Assembly (NCBI GenBank): GCA_012032555.1
Contig: JAAUSR010000012.1
Span: 1-64,000, forward strand
Source: Thioploca sp.
GTDB taxonomy: Bacteria; Pseudomonadota; Gammaproteobacteria; Beggiatoales; Beggiatoaceae
Reading direction: 5' to 3'
DNA: 64,000 nt
A program made the position numbers and the translations under genes. Shown piece after piece: positions 8,439-17,307 of the stretch (the first letter of the stretch is position 1; each line of letters opens with the position of its first letter). The notes beneath the pieces were generated by a model. It ran no database searches. It had not been told where the DNA came from and saw nothing but the letters and a program-made list of their open reading frames with translations.

Positions 8439-9294
8439 TTAAGACTCAACTGTTTTCAGCAAAGCTTCAATTCGTTCATCTAAAGGTGGATGACTCATAA
8501 ACCAGTATTGAATCAAGCTGCTACCTTTACTACCGTTTATTCCAAAGGCAGATAACTGAGCGGGAAGTTGTCCATGATGAACCAATTTTAATCGTTGTAA
8601 AGCGCGAATCATTTTTTGAGCACCATTGGGCCGACCCAGCATCAGCACGAAACTCTCGTTGTCTTGAAAACCACATCACCATAATGCTTGCTAATAAACC
8701 CAGTATAACTTCTGCAACTAGACTTGTCATCTGATAACCGAAACCTGATCCCGCTTTATTTTTAAAGAGAACCTGATCAACCAAATGGCCAATAATTCTC
8801 GCCAGAACTATCACAAAAGTGTTAATTACTCCTTGGATTAAGGCCATTGTGACCATATCACCATTAGCAATATGACTCATTTCATGAGCGAGTACGGCTT
8901 CCAGTTCATCCGGTTCCATGGCTTGTAACAAGCCCGTACTGACAGCTACCAAGGCATTATTGCGATTCATCCCTGTAGCAAAAGCATTGATATCCATCGC
9001 ATCATAAATAGCAACTTCTGGCATACCAATTCCGGCCGCCTTAGCTTGACGTCGTACCATATCGATTAACCTCATTTCTACCGAATGATGTGGTTGTGTT
9101 ATAACTTGTGCCTTGGTTGCTATTTTTGCGCTCCATTTAGATATCGCTAGAGAAACCAAAGCACCTCCCATTCCAATAAATAGGGCTAATATTAATAATC
9201 CATGCCGTTGGTTAATAACGAGAATCTGCAAAATGCTGTTCAATAATACCAAGACTGCTAAATTAGTAGCAAGAAATAATATTACTGTCTTCAT
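8439..9294 (-). pseudogene. htpX: Membrane zinc protease HtpX, frameshifted
   Basis: HtpX is an inner-membrane heat-shock metalloprotease of membrane quality control. ATG at 9294 (MKTVILFLATNLAVL) opens two N-terminal membrane segments. The zinc motif is HEMSH, followed by IANGDMVTMALIQGV, two more membrane helices and the third zinc ligand in [10 protein letters not shown]. Immediately after this, near 8628, the frame changes. The remaining 60 residues ([14 protein letters not shown] to [13 protein letters not shown]) continue in another frame to 8439. Compared with E. coli spacing, a loss of five bases (or an equivalent net shift) would explain the break; unlike others in the window it is not a simple homopolymer change. 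Catalytic residues all lie before the break. Confidence 0.85.
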
Positions 9295-9994
9295 ATTATT
9301 TACCTTTAACAAACAATCCAATCAAGTTATTTCTAACGGTCAACAACTCACCTGACGCATTTTAGACTTCTTTTTTTTAGGTAACTTAATTTTTTTCCTC
9401 GTAAATATCATTACCAATAAATAGAGAAACCGGAATAAGTAAAAAATAAAAAATGTAGACATCAACTGAATTTAACCAGATAGATTTGAGTGAACCAAGA
9501 TCCGTACCGGAGTCCAGATGTCGTTGCTAAGAAGGAAGACAGATTTTAAGTATATCATCATCATCCTATTTCTACAATGAAGCAAAATGAGATATTAACT
9601 ACGATTGTGGCACTAATAACCAAGTGAACCCAGAAGCGATATGATTAACTCAACTACATCAGATTTAACTTAATTCATTAGCCTATCAGACCAGTTGCAC
9701 ACGAGTCAGTTTTTTTCAGTGCTTTCTTCCCTGCGGTCTGCTGACTGAAATTAAATTAGGGATCAGCAAAAGTTCAGCGCTACTTATCAATTTTAAATGT
9801 CGGTCGGACCGGGTTCCACGTGTCCGATAATTGGCTTGTCTAAACGGGATGATGGCGAATCCTATTTCAAAATTGACCGGTAGCAAGTAATTATTACTGA
9901 TACTATAAGCTTGAAAGACAGTTTATGCTAAAATATTTAATTTATTAAGACTTAATTACTCACATAGATTAACTTGGGTTTGAGGAATTTAACA
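9295..9994. other. Long intergenic region with degraded DNA and a MITE-like repeat
   Basis: 700 bases without a convincing gene. On the minus strand about 9398-9540 an open stretch reads SIWLNSVDVYIFYFLLIPVS but has no good start and no recognised family, so it may be a gene remnant. The right part holds a 106-bp inverted-repeat element (listed separately). The hisA promoter should lie in the last 90 bases. Confidence 0.45.
9779..9884. repeat. MITE-like element, copy A
   Basis: A 106-bp unit with imperfect terminal inverted repeats, GCTACTTATCAATTTTA on the left and the complement of GCTACCGGTCAATTTTG on the right. Inside is a TCGGTCGGAC...GTCCGA dyad. The same architecture and the internal phrase CGGGATGATNGCGAAT recur at 15884-15997. 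No ORF is present, so any mobility would depend on a transposase elsewhere. Confidence 0.7.
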
Positions 9995-10738
9995 ATGTTA
10001 GTAATACCCGCCATTGACTTAAAAGATGGTCAATGCGTACGACTAAAACAAGGTCGCATGGAAGATAATACGGTGTTTTCTAATGATCCCATAGCAATGG
10101 CAGCTCGTTGGATAGAAGCCGGTGCACGTCGGTTACATATTGTCGACTTAAATGGTGCTTTTGCCGGGAAACCGGTTAACGCCAAAATTATTCATCAAAT
10201 TGCTGAAATTTATCCTCATATCCCAATCCAAGTGGGAGGGGGTATCCGTGACGAAGATACTATCCAAACCTATCTCAGTGTTGGCGTGAGTTATGTTATT
10301 ATCGGAACTAAAGCAATTCAAGCACCTCATTTTGTGGCCAATGCTTGTTTAGAATTTCCTGGACATATTATGGTGGGATTGGATGCACGCCATGGTAAAC
10401 TAGCCACCGAGGGTTGGTCAAAACTTTCCCATCATAACGTAATTGATATGGCACAACGCTTTGAACAAGATGGTGTTACTGCTATTGTATTTACCGATAT
10501 TAGTCGTGACGGGATGCTAGAAGGTGTGAATGTGGAATCGACCCTTGAATTAGCGCGTTCTATTACGATTCCGGTTATAGCCGCCGGGGGGGTTAAAACC
10601 GTCTATGATATTCAGGCTTTGTGTGAAGTTGCTCATGAAGGTGTTATCGGTGCCATTACGGGTCGAGCCATTTATGAAGGTACTCTTGATTTTGTGCAAG
10701 CTCAACAACTTGCAGATGAGTATCGTCGAAAAAATTAG
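9995..10738 (+). CDS. hisA: HisA, ProFAR isomerase
   Basis: HisA converts ProFAR to PRFAR in histidine biosynthesis (Amadori isomerisation). The 247-residue protein has the (beta/alpha)8 barrel pattern: [17 protein letters not shown] with the catalytic Asp at strand 1, [33 protein letters not shown] with the second catalytic Asp, IAAGGVKT and [17 protein letters not shown] at 9995 is chosen because GAGG lies about 10 bases upstream (9982) and the N terminus then matches the family; an earlier in-frame start adds seven residues. It is followed by hisF after 81 bases. Confidence 0.95.
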   Translation: MLVIPAIDLKDGQCVRLKQGRMEDNTVFSNDPIAMAARWIEAGARRLHIVDLNGAFAGKPVNAKIIHQIAEIYPHIPIQVGGGIRDEDTIQTYLSVGVSYVIIGTKAIQAPHFVANACLEFPGHIMVGLDARHGKLATEGWSKLSHHNVIDMAQRFEQDGVTAIVFTDISRDGMLEGVNVESTLELARSITIPVIAAGGVKTVYDIQALCEVAHEGVIGAITGRAIYEGTLDFVQAQQLADEYRRKN

Positions 10739-10819
10739 CCGGACTGATTAATGATCAACTGCTGCTTTGCTAAATAATCACCTTCTCCAAATCAACTTTA
10801 AAATCAAGTGGAAATCATC

Positions 10820-11596
10820 ATGGGATTAGCTAAACGTATTATTCCCTGTCTCGATGTCGATGCGGGACGTGTCGTTAAAGGCGTTAGGTTTGTTAATATT
10901 CGTGATGCTGGTGACCCAGTAGCCATTGCGCAACGTTATGACGAGCAAGGTGCAGATGAATTGACTTTTCTAGATATTACAGCGAGTTCAGATGCCCGCG
11001 ATACTATGGTACATGTCGTCGAATCTGTCGCGAGTGAAGTATTTATTCCTTTAACAGTTGGCGGTGGTATTCGACAATTAGCCGATATTCGCCGCATGCT
11101 CAATGCGGGTGCTGATAAAGTAGCAATCAATACTGCAGCGGTTTTTAACCCAGAATTAGTTGCAGAAGCGAGTAGTCATTTTGGTTCGCAATGTATTGTG
11201 GTCGCTATTGATGCTAAACAAGTTAATCTAACCCAAAAACTACCACGCTGGGAAGTATTTACTCATGGCGGTAGAAAACCCACGGGGCTAGATGCGCTGG
11301 AATGGGCAAAAACCATGGTCAATCTCGGTGCGGGAGAATTATTATTGACTAGCATGGATCGAGATGGTACTCGCCATGGTTTTGATTTAGCCTTAACCCG
11401 AACAATTAGTGAAGCGGTTAATGTGCCCGTTATTGCTTCCGGTGGGGTAGGTACTTTAGAACACCTTGCGCAAGGCATCATTGAAGGTAAAGCTGATGCC
11501 GTCTTAGCGGCTAGTATCTTTCATTTTGGAGAATATACCATTGCGGATGCTAAACAACAAATGAGAACTCAAGGTATTGAAGTACGCTTATGTTAA
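10820..11596 (+). CDS. hisF: HisF, imidazole glycerol phosphate synthase cyclase subunit
   Basis: HisF uses ammonia from HisH to turn PRFAR into imidazole glycerol phosphate and AICAR. The 258-residue barrel carries [19 protein letters not shown] with the catalytic Asp, [35 protein letters not shown] with the second catalytic Asp, and [16 protein letters not shown] 10820 (MGLAKRII) is the family start. HisH is not in this window. A perfect 14-bp hairpin lies 20 bases past the stop. Confidence 0.95.
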   Translation: MGLAKRIIPCLDVDAGRVVKGVRFVNIRDAGDPVAIAQRYDEQGADELTFLDITASSDARDTMVHVVESVASEVFIPLTVGGGIRQLADIRRMLNAGADKVAINTAAVFNPELVAEASSHFGSQCIVVAIDAKQVNLTQKLPRWEVFTHGGRKPTGLDALEWAKTMVNLGAGELLLTSMDRDGTRHGFDLALTRTISEAVNVPVIASGGVGTLEHLAQGIIEGKADAVLAASIFHFGEYTIADAKQQMRTQGIEVRLC

Positions 11597-11616
11597 ATAA
11601 TTTTGTGGGCTAAATA

Positions 11617-11652
11617 ATAAATAACTATCTTTATTAACAGATAGTTATTTAT
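11617..11652. terminator. Perfect hairpin after hisF
   Basis: ATAAATAACTATCT (11617-11630) pairs perfectly with AGATAGTTATTTAT (11639-11652) across an 8-base loop. It sits just past hisF and ahead of a 220-base gap before the first SYLF gene, so it probably attenuates or ends hisAF transcription. The stem is AT-rich and lacks a clean T run, so a processing or mRNA-stability role is also possible. Confidence 0.5.
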
Positions 11653-11877
11653 ACTGTGTCAGAAAATTGAGCCTACTCATCTATTACTGAGTGGCAAATG
11701 AATGTAAAAATTGTTACAGTATGTGCCTCAAAATCCTTCTGTTAATTTGAATTAGAGTTTTGTCAAACCCCTGTTGAGAGCGTAATATTGTCATGTTGAG
11801 AGGGATAAATACCGGGAACTGTTCCTGCTCATCACAATTAACTTGACAGAACCTGAACACAAACGGAGAATTTAACA

Positions 11878-12579
11878 ATGCGTATGAGTAAATATATCAC
11901 CTTACTATTTAGCAGTTGGTGTTTCATCAGTCAACCAATTTATGCCAAGAGTGAAACAGATAACCTCTTTGTCAATGATCCTCCTGCTCTTGAAGAGGTT
12001 AACGAACAGATCTCAACCTTAACCACCGCGTTAGAAACGGTTATTAAAGATAAAGTTCCTCCAGCCTTAATGAAACAAGCTAAAGCCATCGTTGTTGCTA
12101 ATGCTAAAAAAGGTGGTTTTGTCATCGCTATTCAAGCGGGTAAAGGGTTTATGGTGGTACGTGATGGTCAACAATGGAGTAACCCGGCGTTGATTACTGT
12201 ATCAGCAGCGAGTCTTGGATTTCAGGCGGGAGTAGAAGCTAAAACAGTGGTTTTAGTCTTTACACAACGTGAAGCCGCTGAAAAAGTCTTACAAGGCAAT
12301 CTCAAATTAGGGGCCGGTTTAAATTTAGCAGTCGGACCATTAGCGACTGAAGTTGGTACCAATACTGTCTTTGACAAAGAAGTTTACACTTATTCAGATG
12401 GTGTTGGACTATTTGCGGGTTTATCACTAGAGGGATCATCATTAACTATTGATCCATTACCTAACGAAGGTCTCTATGGTAAAAAGGTGAATGTGGCCGA
12501 AATTTTTTCAGGTAAAGTTACTACCACGGCTGTAGCCGTGAAAAATTTACAACAACTGTTGCACGAAAAGTCATTATAG
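11878..12579 (+). CDS. SYLF (Ysc84/DUF500) domain protein, secreted
   Basis: A 233-residue protein with a Sec signal peptide (residues 1-23, ending in QPIYA) and a SYLF domain filling the rest. SYLF domains bind phosphoinositides in eukaryotes; bacterial versions are periplasmic and of unclear function. Visible family features are PPALMKQAKAIVVANA, KGFMVVRDGQQWSNPALI, SLGFQAGVEAKTVVLVF, and the glycine-rich LKLGAGLNLAVGPL. It occupies the place where many gammaproteobacteria carry hisI, 7 bases before hisE, and is a paralogue of the gene at 12928. Start is ATG 11878, with ATG 11884 as an alternative. Confidence 0.85.
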   Translation: MRMSKYITLLFSSWCFISQPIYAKSETDNLFVNDPPALEEVNEQISTLTTALETVIKDKVPPALMKQAKAIVVANAKKGGFVIAIQAGKGFMVVRDGQQWSNPALITVSAASLGFQAGVEAKTVVLVFTQREAAEKVLQGNLKLGAGLNLAVGPLATEVGTNTVFDKEVYTYSDGVGLFAGLSLEGSSLTIDPLPNEGLYGKKVNVAEIFSGKVTTTAVAVKNLQQLLHEKSL

Positions 12580-12586
12580 GTGAGTA

Positions 12587-12907
12587 GTGAGTGAGTTGCT
12601 ACAACAGCTAGCTCAAGTGCTAGAACAACGTAAGACTGCTGATCCAAAGCAGTCTTACGTGGCTAATTTATATAGTAAGGGCTTGGACACGATTTTAAAA
12701 AAGATCGGCGAAGAGGCAACCGAAACAGTTATCGCTGCTAAAAATGGCGATGCTAACCAACTCATTTACGAAACAGCAGACTTATGGTTTCACACCTTAG
12801 TGCTGTTAACCCACCAAAATTTGGGACCAGAATTAGTATTAAATGAATTACAGCGGCGGTTTGGTCAATCCGGTTTAGAAGAAAAAACGCAACGTCGTCA
12901 TCAGTAA
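12587..12907 (+). CDS. hisE: HisE, phosphoribosyl-ATP pyrophosphatase
   Basis: HisE removes pyrophosphate from phosphoribosyl-ATP at the second step of histidine synthesis. The 106-residue all-alpha protein keeps the MazG-like signature [16 protein letters not shown] and [13 protein letters not shown]. It starts with GTG at 12587, preceded by AGGTGAG. It lies 7 bases after one SYLF gene and 20 bases before another, so it is embedded in an operon with them. No hisI is present in the window; the cyclohydrolase must be elsewhere. Confidence 0.93.
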   Translation: MSELLQQLAQVLEQRKTADPKQSYVANLYSKGLDTILKKIGEEATETVIAAKNGDANQLIYETADLWFHTLVLLTHQNLGPELVLNELQRRFGQSGLEEKTQRRHQ

Positions 12908-12927
12908 ATTAATTGAGGAAGGTCATT

Positions 12928-13695
12928 ATGAATTTAATTTCGTTACCAGGGACAGGAAAAAAAGGCCAGATTTACTTTTATTCTGTCACGATATTGTTAA
13001 TGTCATTAGGGTTAGGGAGTTGTAGTACGCTTGGCGGGAATGGAGCAGATAGTACCAATAATTCAACCGAACAGGTAGCTATTGAAACAGTTAATACGCT
13101 TATTGAGAAATCGATGATTGTTTTAGAAGAAATTATGCAAAGCCCGGATAACACGATACCCGCTTCTTTACTACAAGTTGCTGAGGCATTAATAGTGGTT
13201 CCCGATATGTTCAAGATCGGTTTTGGTATTGGTGCTAATTTAGGTAAAGGGATTGCCATGGTACGGCAAGATGACCGTACCTGGAGCAGCCCGGTCATGA
13301 TATCTATGGGAGGAGGCAGTCTTGGATTTCAAATCGGTGCCCAAGAAACTGATATCGTACTGGTCTTTAAAAATCGTCAAGGTCTTGAAAATTTAGTCAC
13401 CGGCAGTATGACCTTGGGTGCCGATTTAGGAATTGCAGCCGGTCCCATTGGCGTATCCACCGAAGCCGCTGCCGATACTCAATTTAATTCTGAAATTTAT
13501 TCCTATTCACGGAGTAAAGGATTATTCGCCGGCGTGTCTTTAAAAGGACAAAAAGTAGAAGTTGATAAATCAAGTAACTTAAGTTTGTACGGCAAGTTGG
13601 TTAATGCCGCCGATATTTTTGCTAACCGGGTTAGCGCAACCTCTTTAAATGTCGTGAATAATTTAAAGAACAAATTAAGAAAATTAGCACCCTAA
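12928..13695 (+). CDS. SYLF domain lipoprotein
   Basis: A 255-residue paralogue of the SYLF protein at 11878, differing by an N-terminal lipoprotein signal ending in LGLGSC (Cys near residue 31). The domain shows VAEALIVVPDMFKIGFG, KGIAMVRQDDRTWSSP, SLGFQIGAQETDIVLVF, and MTLGADLGIAAGPIG. ATG 12928 follows GAGGAAGG at a good distance; an in-frame start at 12913 lacks this. It sits between hisE and the HIT gene. The pair of SYLF proteins (one soluble, one membrane-anchored) in a his/tat operon is unusual. Confidence 0.85.
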   Translation: MNLISLPGTGKKGQIYFYSVTILLMSLGLGSCSTLGGNGADSTNNSTEQVAIETVNTLIEKSMIVLEEIMQSPDNTIPASLLQVAEALIVVPDMFKIGFGIGANLGKGIAMVRQDDRTWSSPVMISMGGGSLGFQIGAQETDIVLVFKNRQGLENLVTGSMTLGADLGIAAGPIGVSTEAAADTQFNSEIYSYSRSKGLFAGVSLKGQKVEVDKSSNLSLYGKLVNAADIFANRVSATSLNVVNNLKNKLRKLAP

Positions 13696-13746
13696 GCGAG
13701 TTTGACTTTTATTACTTATTAAGTTACTAGCCGCCGGAGGAAACCA

Positions 13747-14100
13747 ATGAAAGATCCCGAGTGTCTCTTTTGTAAGATTATTGCTGGAGAGATACCCTCT
13801 GCTCAAGTTTATAGCAATGAACAGATCGTTGTTTTTAAAGATATCAATCCCAAAGCAGCCGTTCACTTGTTAATGGTACCGAGGGAACATATTATAAGTC
13901 TTAATGAACTAGAGACTCAACATGATAATCTCATAGCGTATATGATGCGAACCTTACCCATCATCGCTAAACAACAAGGGTTAAATAGGGGCTTTCGTAC
14001 GGTAATCAATACCGGCGCGGGTGGCGGACAAATTGTGTTTCATTTACATATTCATTTACTAGGTGGAGAAGGTTTAAGTGGTGCCGGTTTTGTTATGTAG
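13747..14100 (+). CDS. HIT family hydrolase (HinT-like)
   Basis: This 117-residue nucleotide-binding protein carries the histidine triad HLHIHLLGG near the C terminus and the N-terminal [12 protein letters not shown] block of HinT/PKCI proteins, which hydrolyse adenosine phosphoramidates. GCCGGAGG sits 7 bases before ATG 13747. HIT genes between hisE and tatA are common in gammaproteobacteria and may reflect shared phosphate chemistry or only operon history. Confidence 0.93.
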   Translation: MKDPECLFCKIIAGEIPSAQVYSNEQIVVFKDINPKAAVHLLMVPREHIISLNELETQHDNLIAYMMRTLPIIAKQQGLNRGFRTVINTGAGGGQIVFHLHIHLLGGEGLSGAGFVM

Positions 14101-14117
14101 TTATATCGAGGAATTGT

Positions 14118-14375
14118 ATGGGTATTAGTATTTGGCAATTATTAATTGTTTTAGTCATTATCGTTTTATTATTTGGAACGAAAAAACTCCGTAATATTGG
14201 TGGTGATCTGGGCGGTGCGATTAAAAGTTTTCGACAATCAATGCGGGAAGGGGAAACAGAAGAAAATTCAACTACCCCATCATCAACGACAACCACCGAA
14301 CAAATCACTCAAATTGATAATGGTAAAGTGATTGAAGGTCAAGTGACGGGTAAACAAATTAACTCCAACAGATAA
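14118..14375 (+). CDS. tatA: TatA, twin-arginine translocase subunit
   Basis: TatA forms the protein-conducting assembly of the Tat pathway, which exports folded proteins. The 85-residue protein has the N-terminal helix [19 protein letters not shown], the hinge GTKKLR, an amphipathic helix ([17 protein letters not shown]) and a polar Thr/Glu-rich tail. Spacing from HIT (17 bases) and to tatB (13 bases) shows one operon. The FecR protein at 28021 has a Tat-type signal and is a likely client. Confidence 0.94.
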   Translation: MGISIWQLLIVLVIIVLLFGTKKLRNIGGDLGGAIKSFRQSMREGETEENSTTPSSTTTTEQITQIDNGKVIEGQVTGKQINSNR

Positions 14376-14388
14376 ATCAAAGACTACT

Positions 14389-14748
14389 ATGTTCGATATT
14401 GGTTTTTGGGAACTCTGTTTAATAGCTGTAGTAGCATTAATCGTATTTGGTCCGGAAAAGTTACCGGGAGCGGCTCGCAGTGCCGGCTTATGGATAGGTC
14501 GTGCCCGTCGTTTTATGGCGACTATCAAGCAAGAAATTGATCGCGAATTACATCTCCAAGAAGCCCGAGATGCGATCAAGCAAAGTGAGCAAAGTAGCCT
14601 TCATCAATTTCTGGAAGAAACCAAGACTGGTTTGAATGAGTTAAAGAAGCCACTGGTATCAGCTACTGATAATGAGAAAGCTAACTTAGCTGCTAATAAC
14701 TCACCACCCACTACCACCTCTACCGTTCATAAAATCGAGCCACACTAA
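14389..14748 (+). CDS. tatB: TatB, twin-arginine translocase subunit
   Basis: TatB partners TatC in binding Tat signal peptides. The 119-residue protein opens with [21 protein letters not shown], then PEKLPGAAR (TatB-type with Glu and Pro after the membrane helix), a long amphipathic helix and a variable tail. It ends three bases before tatC. Confidence 0.93.
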   Translation: MFDIGFWELCLIAVVALIVFGPEKLPGAARSAGLWIGRARRFMATIKQEIDRELHLQEARDAIKQSEQSSLHQFLEETKTGLNELKKPLVSATDNEKANLAANNSPPTTTSTVHKIEPH

Positions 14749-14751
14749 TTT

Positions 14752-15591
14752 ATGACTGAGCCAAATTCCTCTAGCGGCAAGGAAATGCCGTTTGTTCAGC
14801 ATTTATTGGAATTACGGGATCGCCTGCTAAAAATAGTATTAGCTGTTGTTGTCATTTTATTAGTGCTCATGCCTTTCACTAATCCATTATTCTCTTTCGT
14901 TGCCACTCCACTGCTTAACCTGATGTCGGAGGCTGGTTCGAAAATGATAGCCATTGATGTGGTTTCACCTTTTTTTACACCCTTCAAATTATTACTTGTC
15001 ATCTCTATTTTTCTGGCCATGCCGATAATTCTCTATCATTTATGGGCCTTTGTCGCGCCGGGGTTATATGAACATGAAAAATCTCTGATTCTTCCCCTAT
15101 TAGTTTCTAGTACCTTCCTGTTTTATTTAGGAATTCTCTTTGCGTATTTAGTGGTGTTACCACTGGTATTTGGTTTTATGATTTATACCACGCCGGTTGG
15201 GGTGGAAATGATGACCGATATCAGTCGCTATCTTGATTTTGTGTTGGCCATTTTTTTTGCTTTTGGAGTTGCTTTTCAAGTACCCGTAGCTACGGTGATT
15301 CTCGTTTGGTTAGAGATAGTTACCCCAGAGGCGTTAGTTGACAAGCGTCCTTATATCATTGTAGGTGCTTTTGTTATTGGCATGATCATGACACCACCTG
15401 ACGTTATCTCACAGACCTTATTAGCTGTTCCCATGTGGTTACTCTTTGAAGCGGGTTTATTTTTTGCGCGTATTGCCCTAATGAGAAAGAAAAAAGCGGA
15501 AACTCAGGATGGACCAAATTACCCTATCTCAAATTTAGATGAAATGGATATTAGCTTGACACGTCGCGATAAAGGAGATAATCAAAAATAA
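14752..15591 (+). CDS. tatC: TatC, twin-arginine translocase receptor
   Basis: TatC is the six-helix inner-membrane receptor for twin-arginine signal peptides. The 279-residue protein has the N-terminal family motif MPFVQHLLELRDRL with the conserved Glu, the periplasmic YHLWAFVAPGLYEHEK block, and GAFVIGMIMTPPDVISQ before the last helices. Its cytoplasmic tail (about 40 residues) is longer than in E. coli and charged. Last gene of the plus-strand operon. Confidence 0.95.
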   Translation: MTEPNSSSGKEMPFVQHLLELRDRLLKIVLAVVVILLVLMPFTNPLFSFVATPLLNLMSEAGSKMIAIDVVSPFFTPFKLLLVISIFLAMPIILYHLWAFVAPGLYEHEKSLILPLLVSSTFLFYLGILFAYLVVLPLVFGFMIYTTPVGVEMMTDISRYLDFVLAIFFAFGVAFQVPVATVILVWLEIVTPEALVDKRPYIIVGAFVIGMIMTPPDVISQTLLAVPMWLLFEAGLFFARIALMRKKKAETQDGPNYPISNLDEMDISLTRRDKGDNQK

Positions 15592-16134
15592 TGGACACAG
15601 CTACATTTGGGTTTCGAGTTGAACTACTTTTAGATATGAGCAAGTGTTGATTGGGAGTTTGTGTCATTAATCCCAACGGTTACTGGTGACAAAGGCGAGT
15701 TTGAGCACCTAAGCCAATATTCTACCGGCAGATCAACGAGTGACATAAAATCTATCGTTCCATATTTTCTAGGTTTCAATGAAGATTACACCTTTTGCAA
15801 AGGCAGAACAAAAATTCACACTTGTTTGAGCCGATAAAATTTGATAGGTGGTAAAAGTCCTACTCTATAATAAATAGAGTCTGGCCACCTATCAATTTTA
15901 AAAGTAGGTCGGACACACTTCGCTTAGTCCGACTTACTTTCTATTTTCTTGGTTGAGCGGGATGATTGCGAATGATGTCTTAAAATTGATCGGTGGCAAG
16001 ATAATAGGACTTATCTAAAACCAGATCGGTTGGCATAAACAGATCATAGTAAATTGGTGGTATTCGCTATATCACCGGTACCGTAAGCAGAAGAGTAACT
16101 CCTCCGAAGCCAATGATAAAAACGATAGCCGGTT
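15592..16134. other. Intergenic region with nested inverted repeats
   Basis: No gene seen. The right half holds the MITE-like copy B (15884-15997). Directly left of it, TTGATAGGTGG (about 15841-15851) and CCACCTATCAA (15885-15895) make a further inverted repeat around 33 bases, so the TIR motif occurs three times. Both flanking genes end here (convergent tatC and the response-regulator kinase). Confidence 0.5.
15884..15997. repeat. MITE-like element, copy B
   Basis: A 114-bp unit bounded by GCCACCTATCAATTTTAA and the complement of GCCACCGATCAATTTTAA, nearly perfect 18-bp terminal inverted repeats. An internal hairpin pairs AGTAGGTCGGAC (15903-15914) with GTCCGACTTACT (15927-15938). It is homologous to copy A at 9779-9884. 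No coding capacity. Confidence 0.75.
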
Positions 16135-17271
16135 TTAAGCGGCTGGCAGCATAAAATAAAAAGTACTTCCTTGACCTTCTACGCTATCTACACCAACTTG
16201 ACCGCCTAATTTTTCTATGATTTGTTGGACGATGGAGAGACCTAAACCATGCCCTTCTACACGAGTTTGGTGTAATCGAGTAAACGGGGTAAACAGTTTA
16301 GCTTGCGCCTCTAAGCTCAATCCCGGACCATTATCATGGATCCAAAACCGAATCATTCTATTTGCTTGGACATCAGCACCTAATTCTAATTGCGGCGGTT
16401 GACCACCATACTTTAACGCATTACTGAGATAATTAGCCCAAACTTCTTCAACCCAAGGCGCATATCCTTTAGCTACCGGCCAAGTTTCGGCTAGGCTAAT
16501 TTGGGCTTGAAAATCTCTTAACATGTAAACTAAACGTTTTTCAACAACTCGACTAATAACACTAGCCATATCAATTGGTTGAGTTTGAATGGTATTTTGA
16601 TGAGATAAGCCAGCCAATAGTAGTAATGCTTCAATCGTATTAAACATCTCTTGTCCGGCTTGTTCAATTAATTGCAAATAATTAATGGCTTCGTCTTCCA
16701 AGACAGTGTTAGTTGCACATTGGTCTAATAATAAACCGCTTAGATTAACAATCCCATGCAAAGGGTTTTTGAGATCATGAGCCACAGTACGGGCAAATGT
16801 GTTTAATTCGGTATTTCGTTTTTCGAGTTCGATGGCATATTCCTGACGAATTTTTAATTCCGTTTCTAACTGTTGCTGTAAATGGCGCAGTTTTAAATGT
16901 GTGCTAATACGAGCTAAGACTTCTTCGTGTTGAATCGGTTTGGTAATGTAGTCAACTGCGCCTAACGAAAAGCCTTTAACTTTATCAAGCGTATCTGATA
17001 GCGCTGTCATGAAAATAATCGGGATTTCTCGAGTTTCTTGTTTACGTTTTAATATTTTACAGACTTCAAATCCATCCATTCCTGGCATCATCACATCTAA
17101 CATAATTAAATCTGGCTGAGCATATTCAGCTTTTCTAATCGCAGCTGGTCCTTCCTTAGCAACCAGTACTTTAAAACCGGATTGTGTTAGGAATTCTAAT
17201 AACATATTGATATTATCTGGTATATCATCAACAATTAATAATGTTTTCAGGACGGAAGTGGTTACCTTCAT
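16135..17271 (-). CDS. Response regulator-histidine kinase hybrid
   Basis: A soluble 378-residue signalling protein. A receiver domain comes first (TLLIVDDIPDNINMLLE, phospho-acceptor Asp in LIMLDVMMPGMDG), then a short coiled coil, a HisKA domain with the phosphorylated His in TVAHDLKNPLHG (about residue 165), and a HATPase domain with NYLSNALKYG and HGLGLSIVQQIIEKLGG. It has no membrane segment or sensor domain, so it probably takes phosphate or a signal from a partner; the giant kinase 36 bases upstream in the same operon is the obvious one. ATG 17271 has GGTGAG nine bases before it; a GTG at 17298 lacks a ribosome site. Confidence 0.9.
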   Translation of the reverse strand: MKVTTSVLKTLLIVDDIPDNINMLLEFLTQSGFKVLVAKEGPAAIRKAEYAQPDLIMLDVMMPGMDGFEVCKILKRKQETREIPIIFMTALSDTLDKVKGFSLGAVDYITKPIQHEEVLARISTHLKLRHLQQQLETELKIRQEYAIELEKRNTELNTFARTVAHDLKNPLHGIVNLSGLLLDQCATNTVLEDEAINYLQLIEQAGQEMFNTIEALLLLAGLSHQNTIQTQPIDMASVISRVVEKRLVYMLRDFQAQISLAETWPVAKGYAPWVEEVWANYLSNALKYGGQPPQLELGADVQANRMIRFWIHDNGPGLSLEAQAKLFTPFTRLHQTRVEGHGLGLSIVQQIIEKLGGQVGVDSVEGQGSTFYFMLPAA

Positions 17272-17307
17272 GCAAAATGACTCACCGTTTATGGGCACTA
17301 ATTCGCT

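Noticed and set aside
9398-9540. Short hydrophobic minus-strand reading frame
   Set aside because: No credible start codon or ribosome site and no family match; kept only as a note in the intergenic entry.
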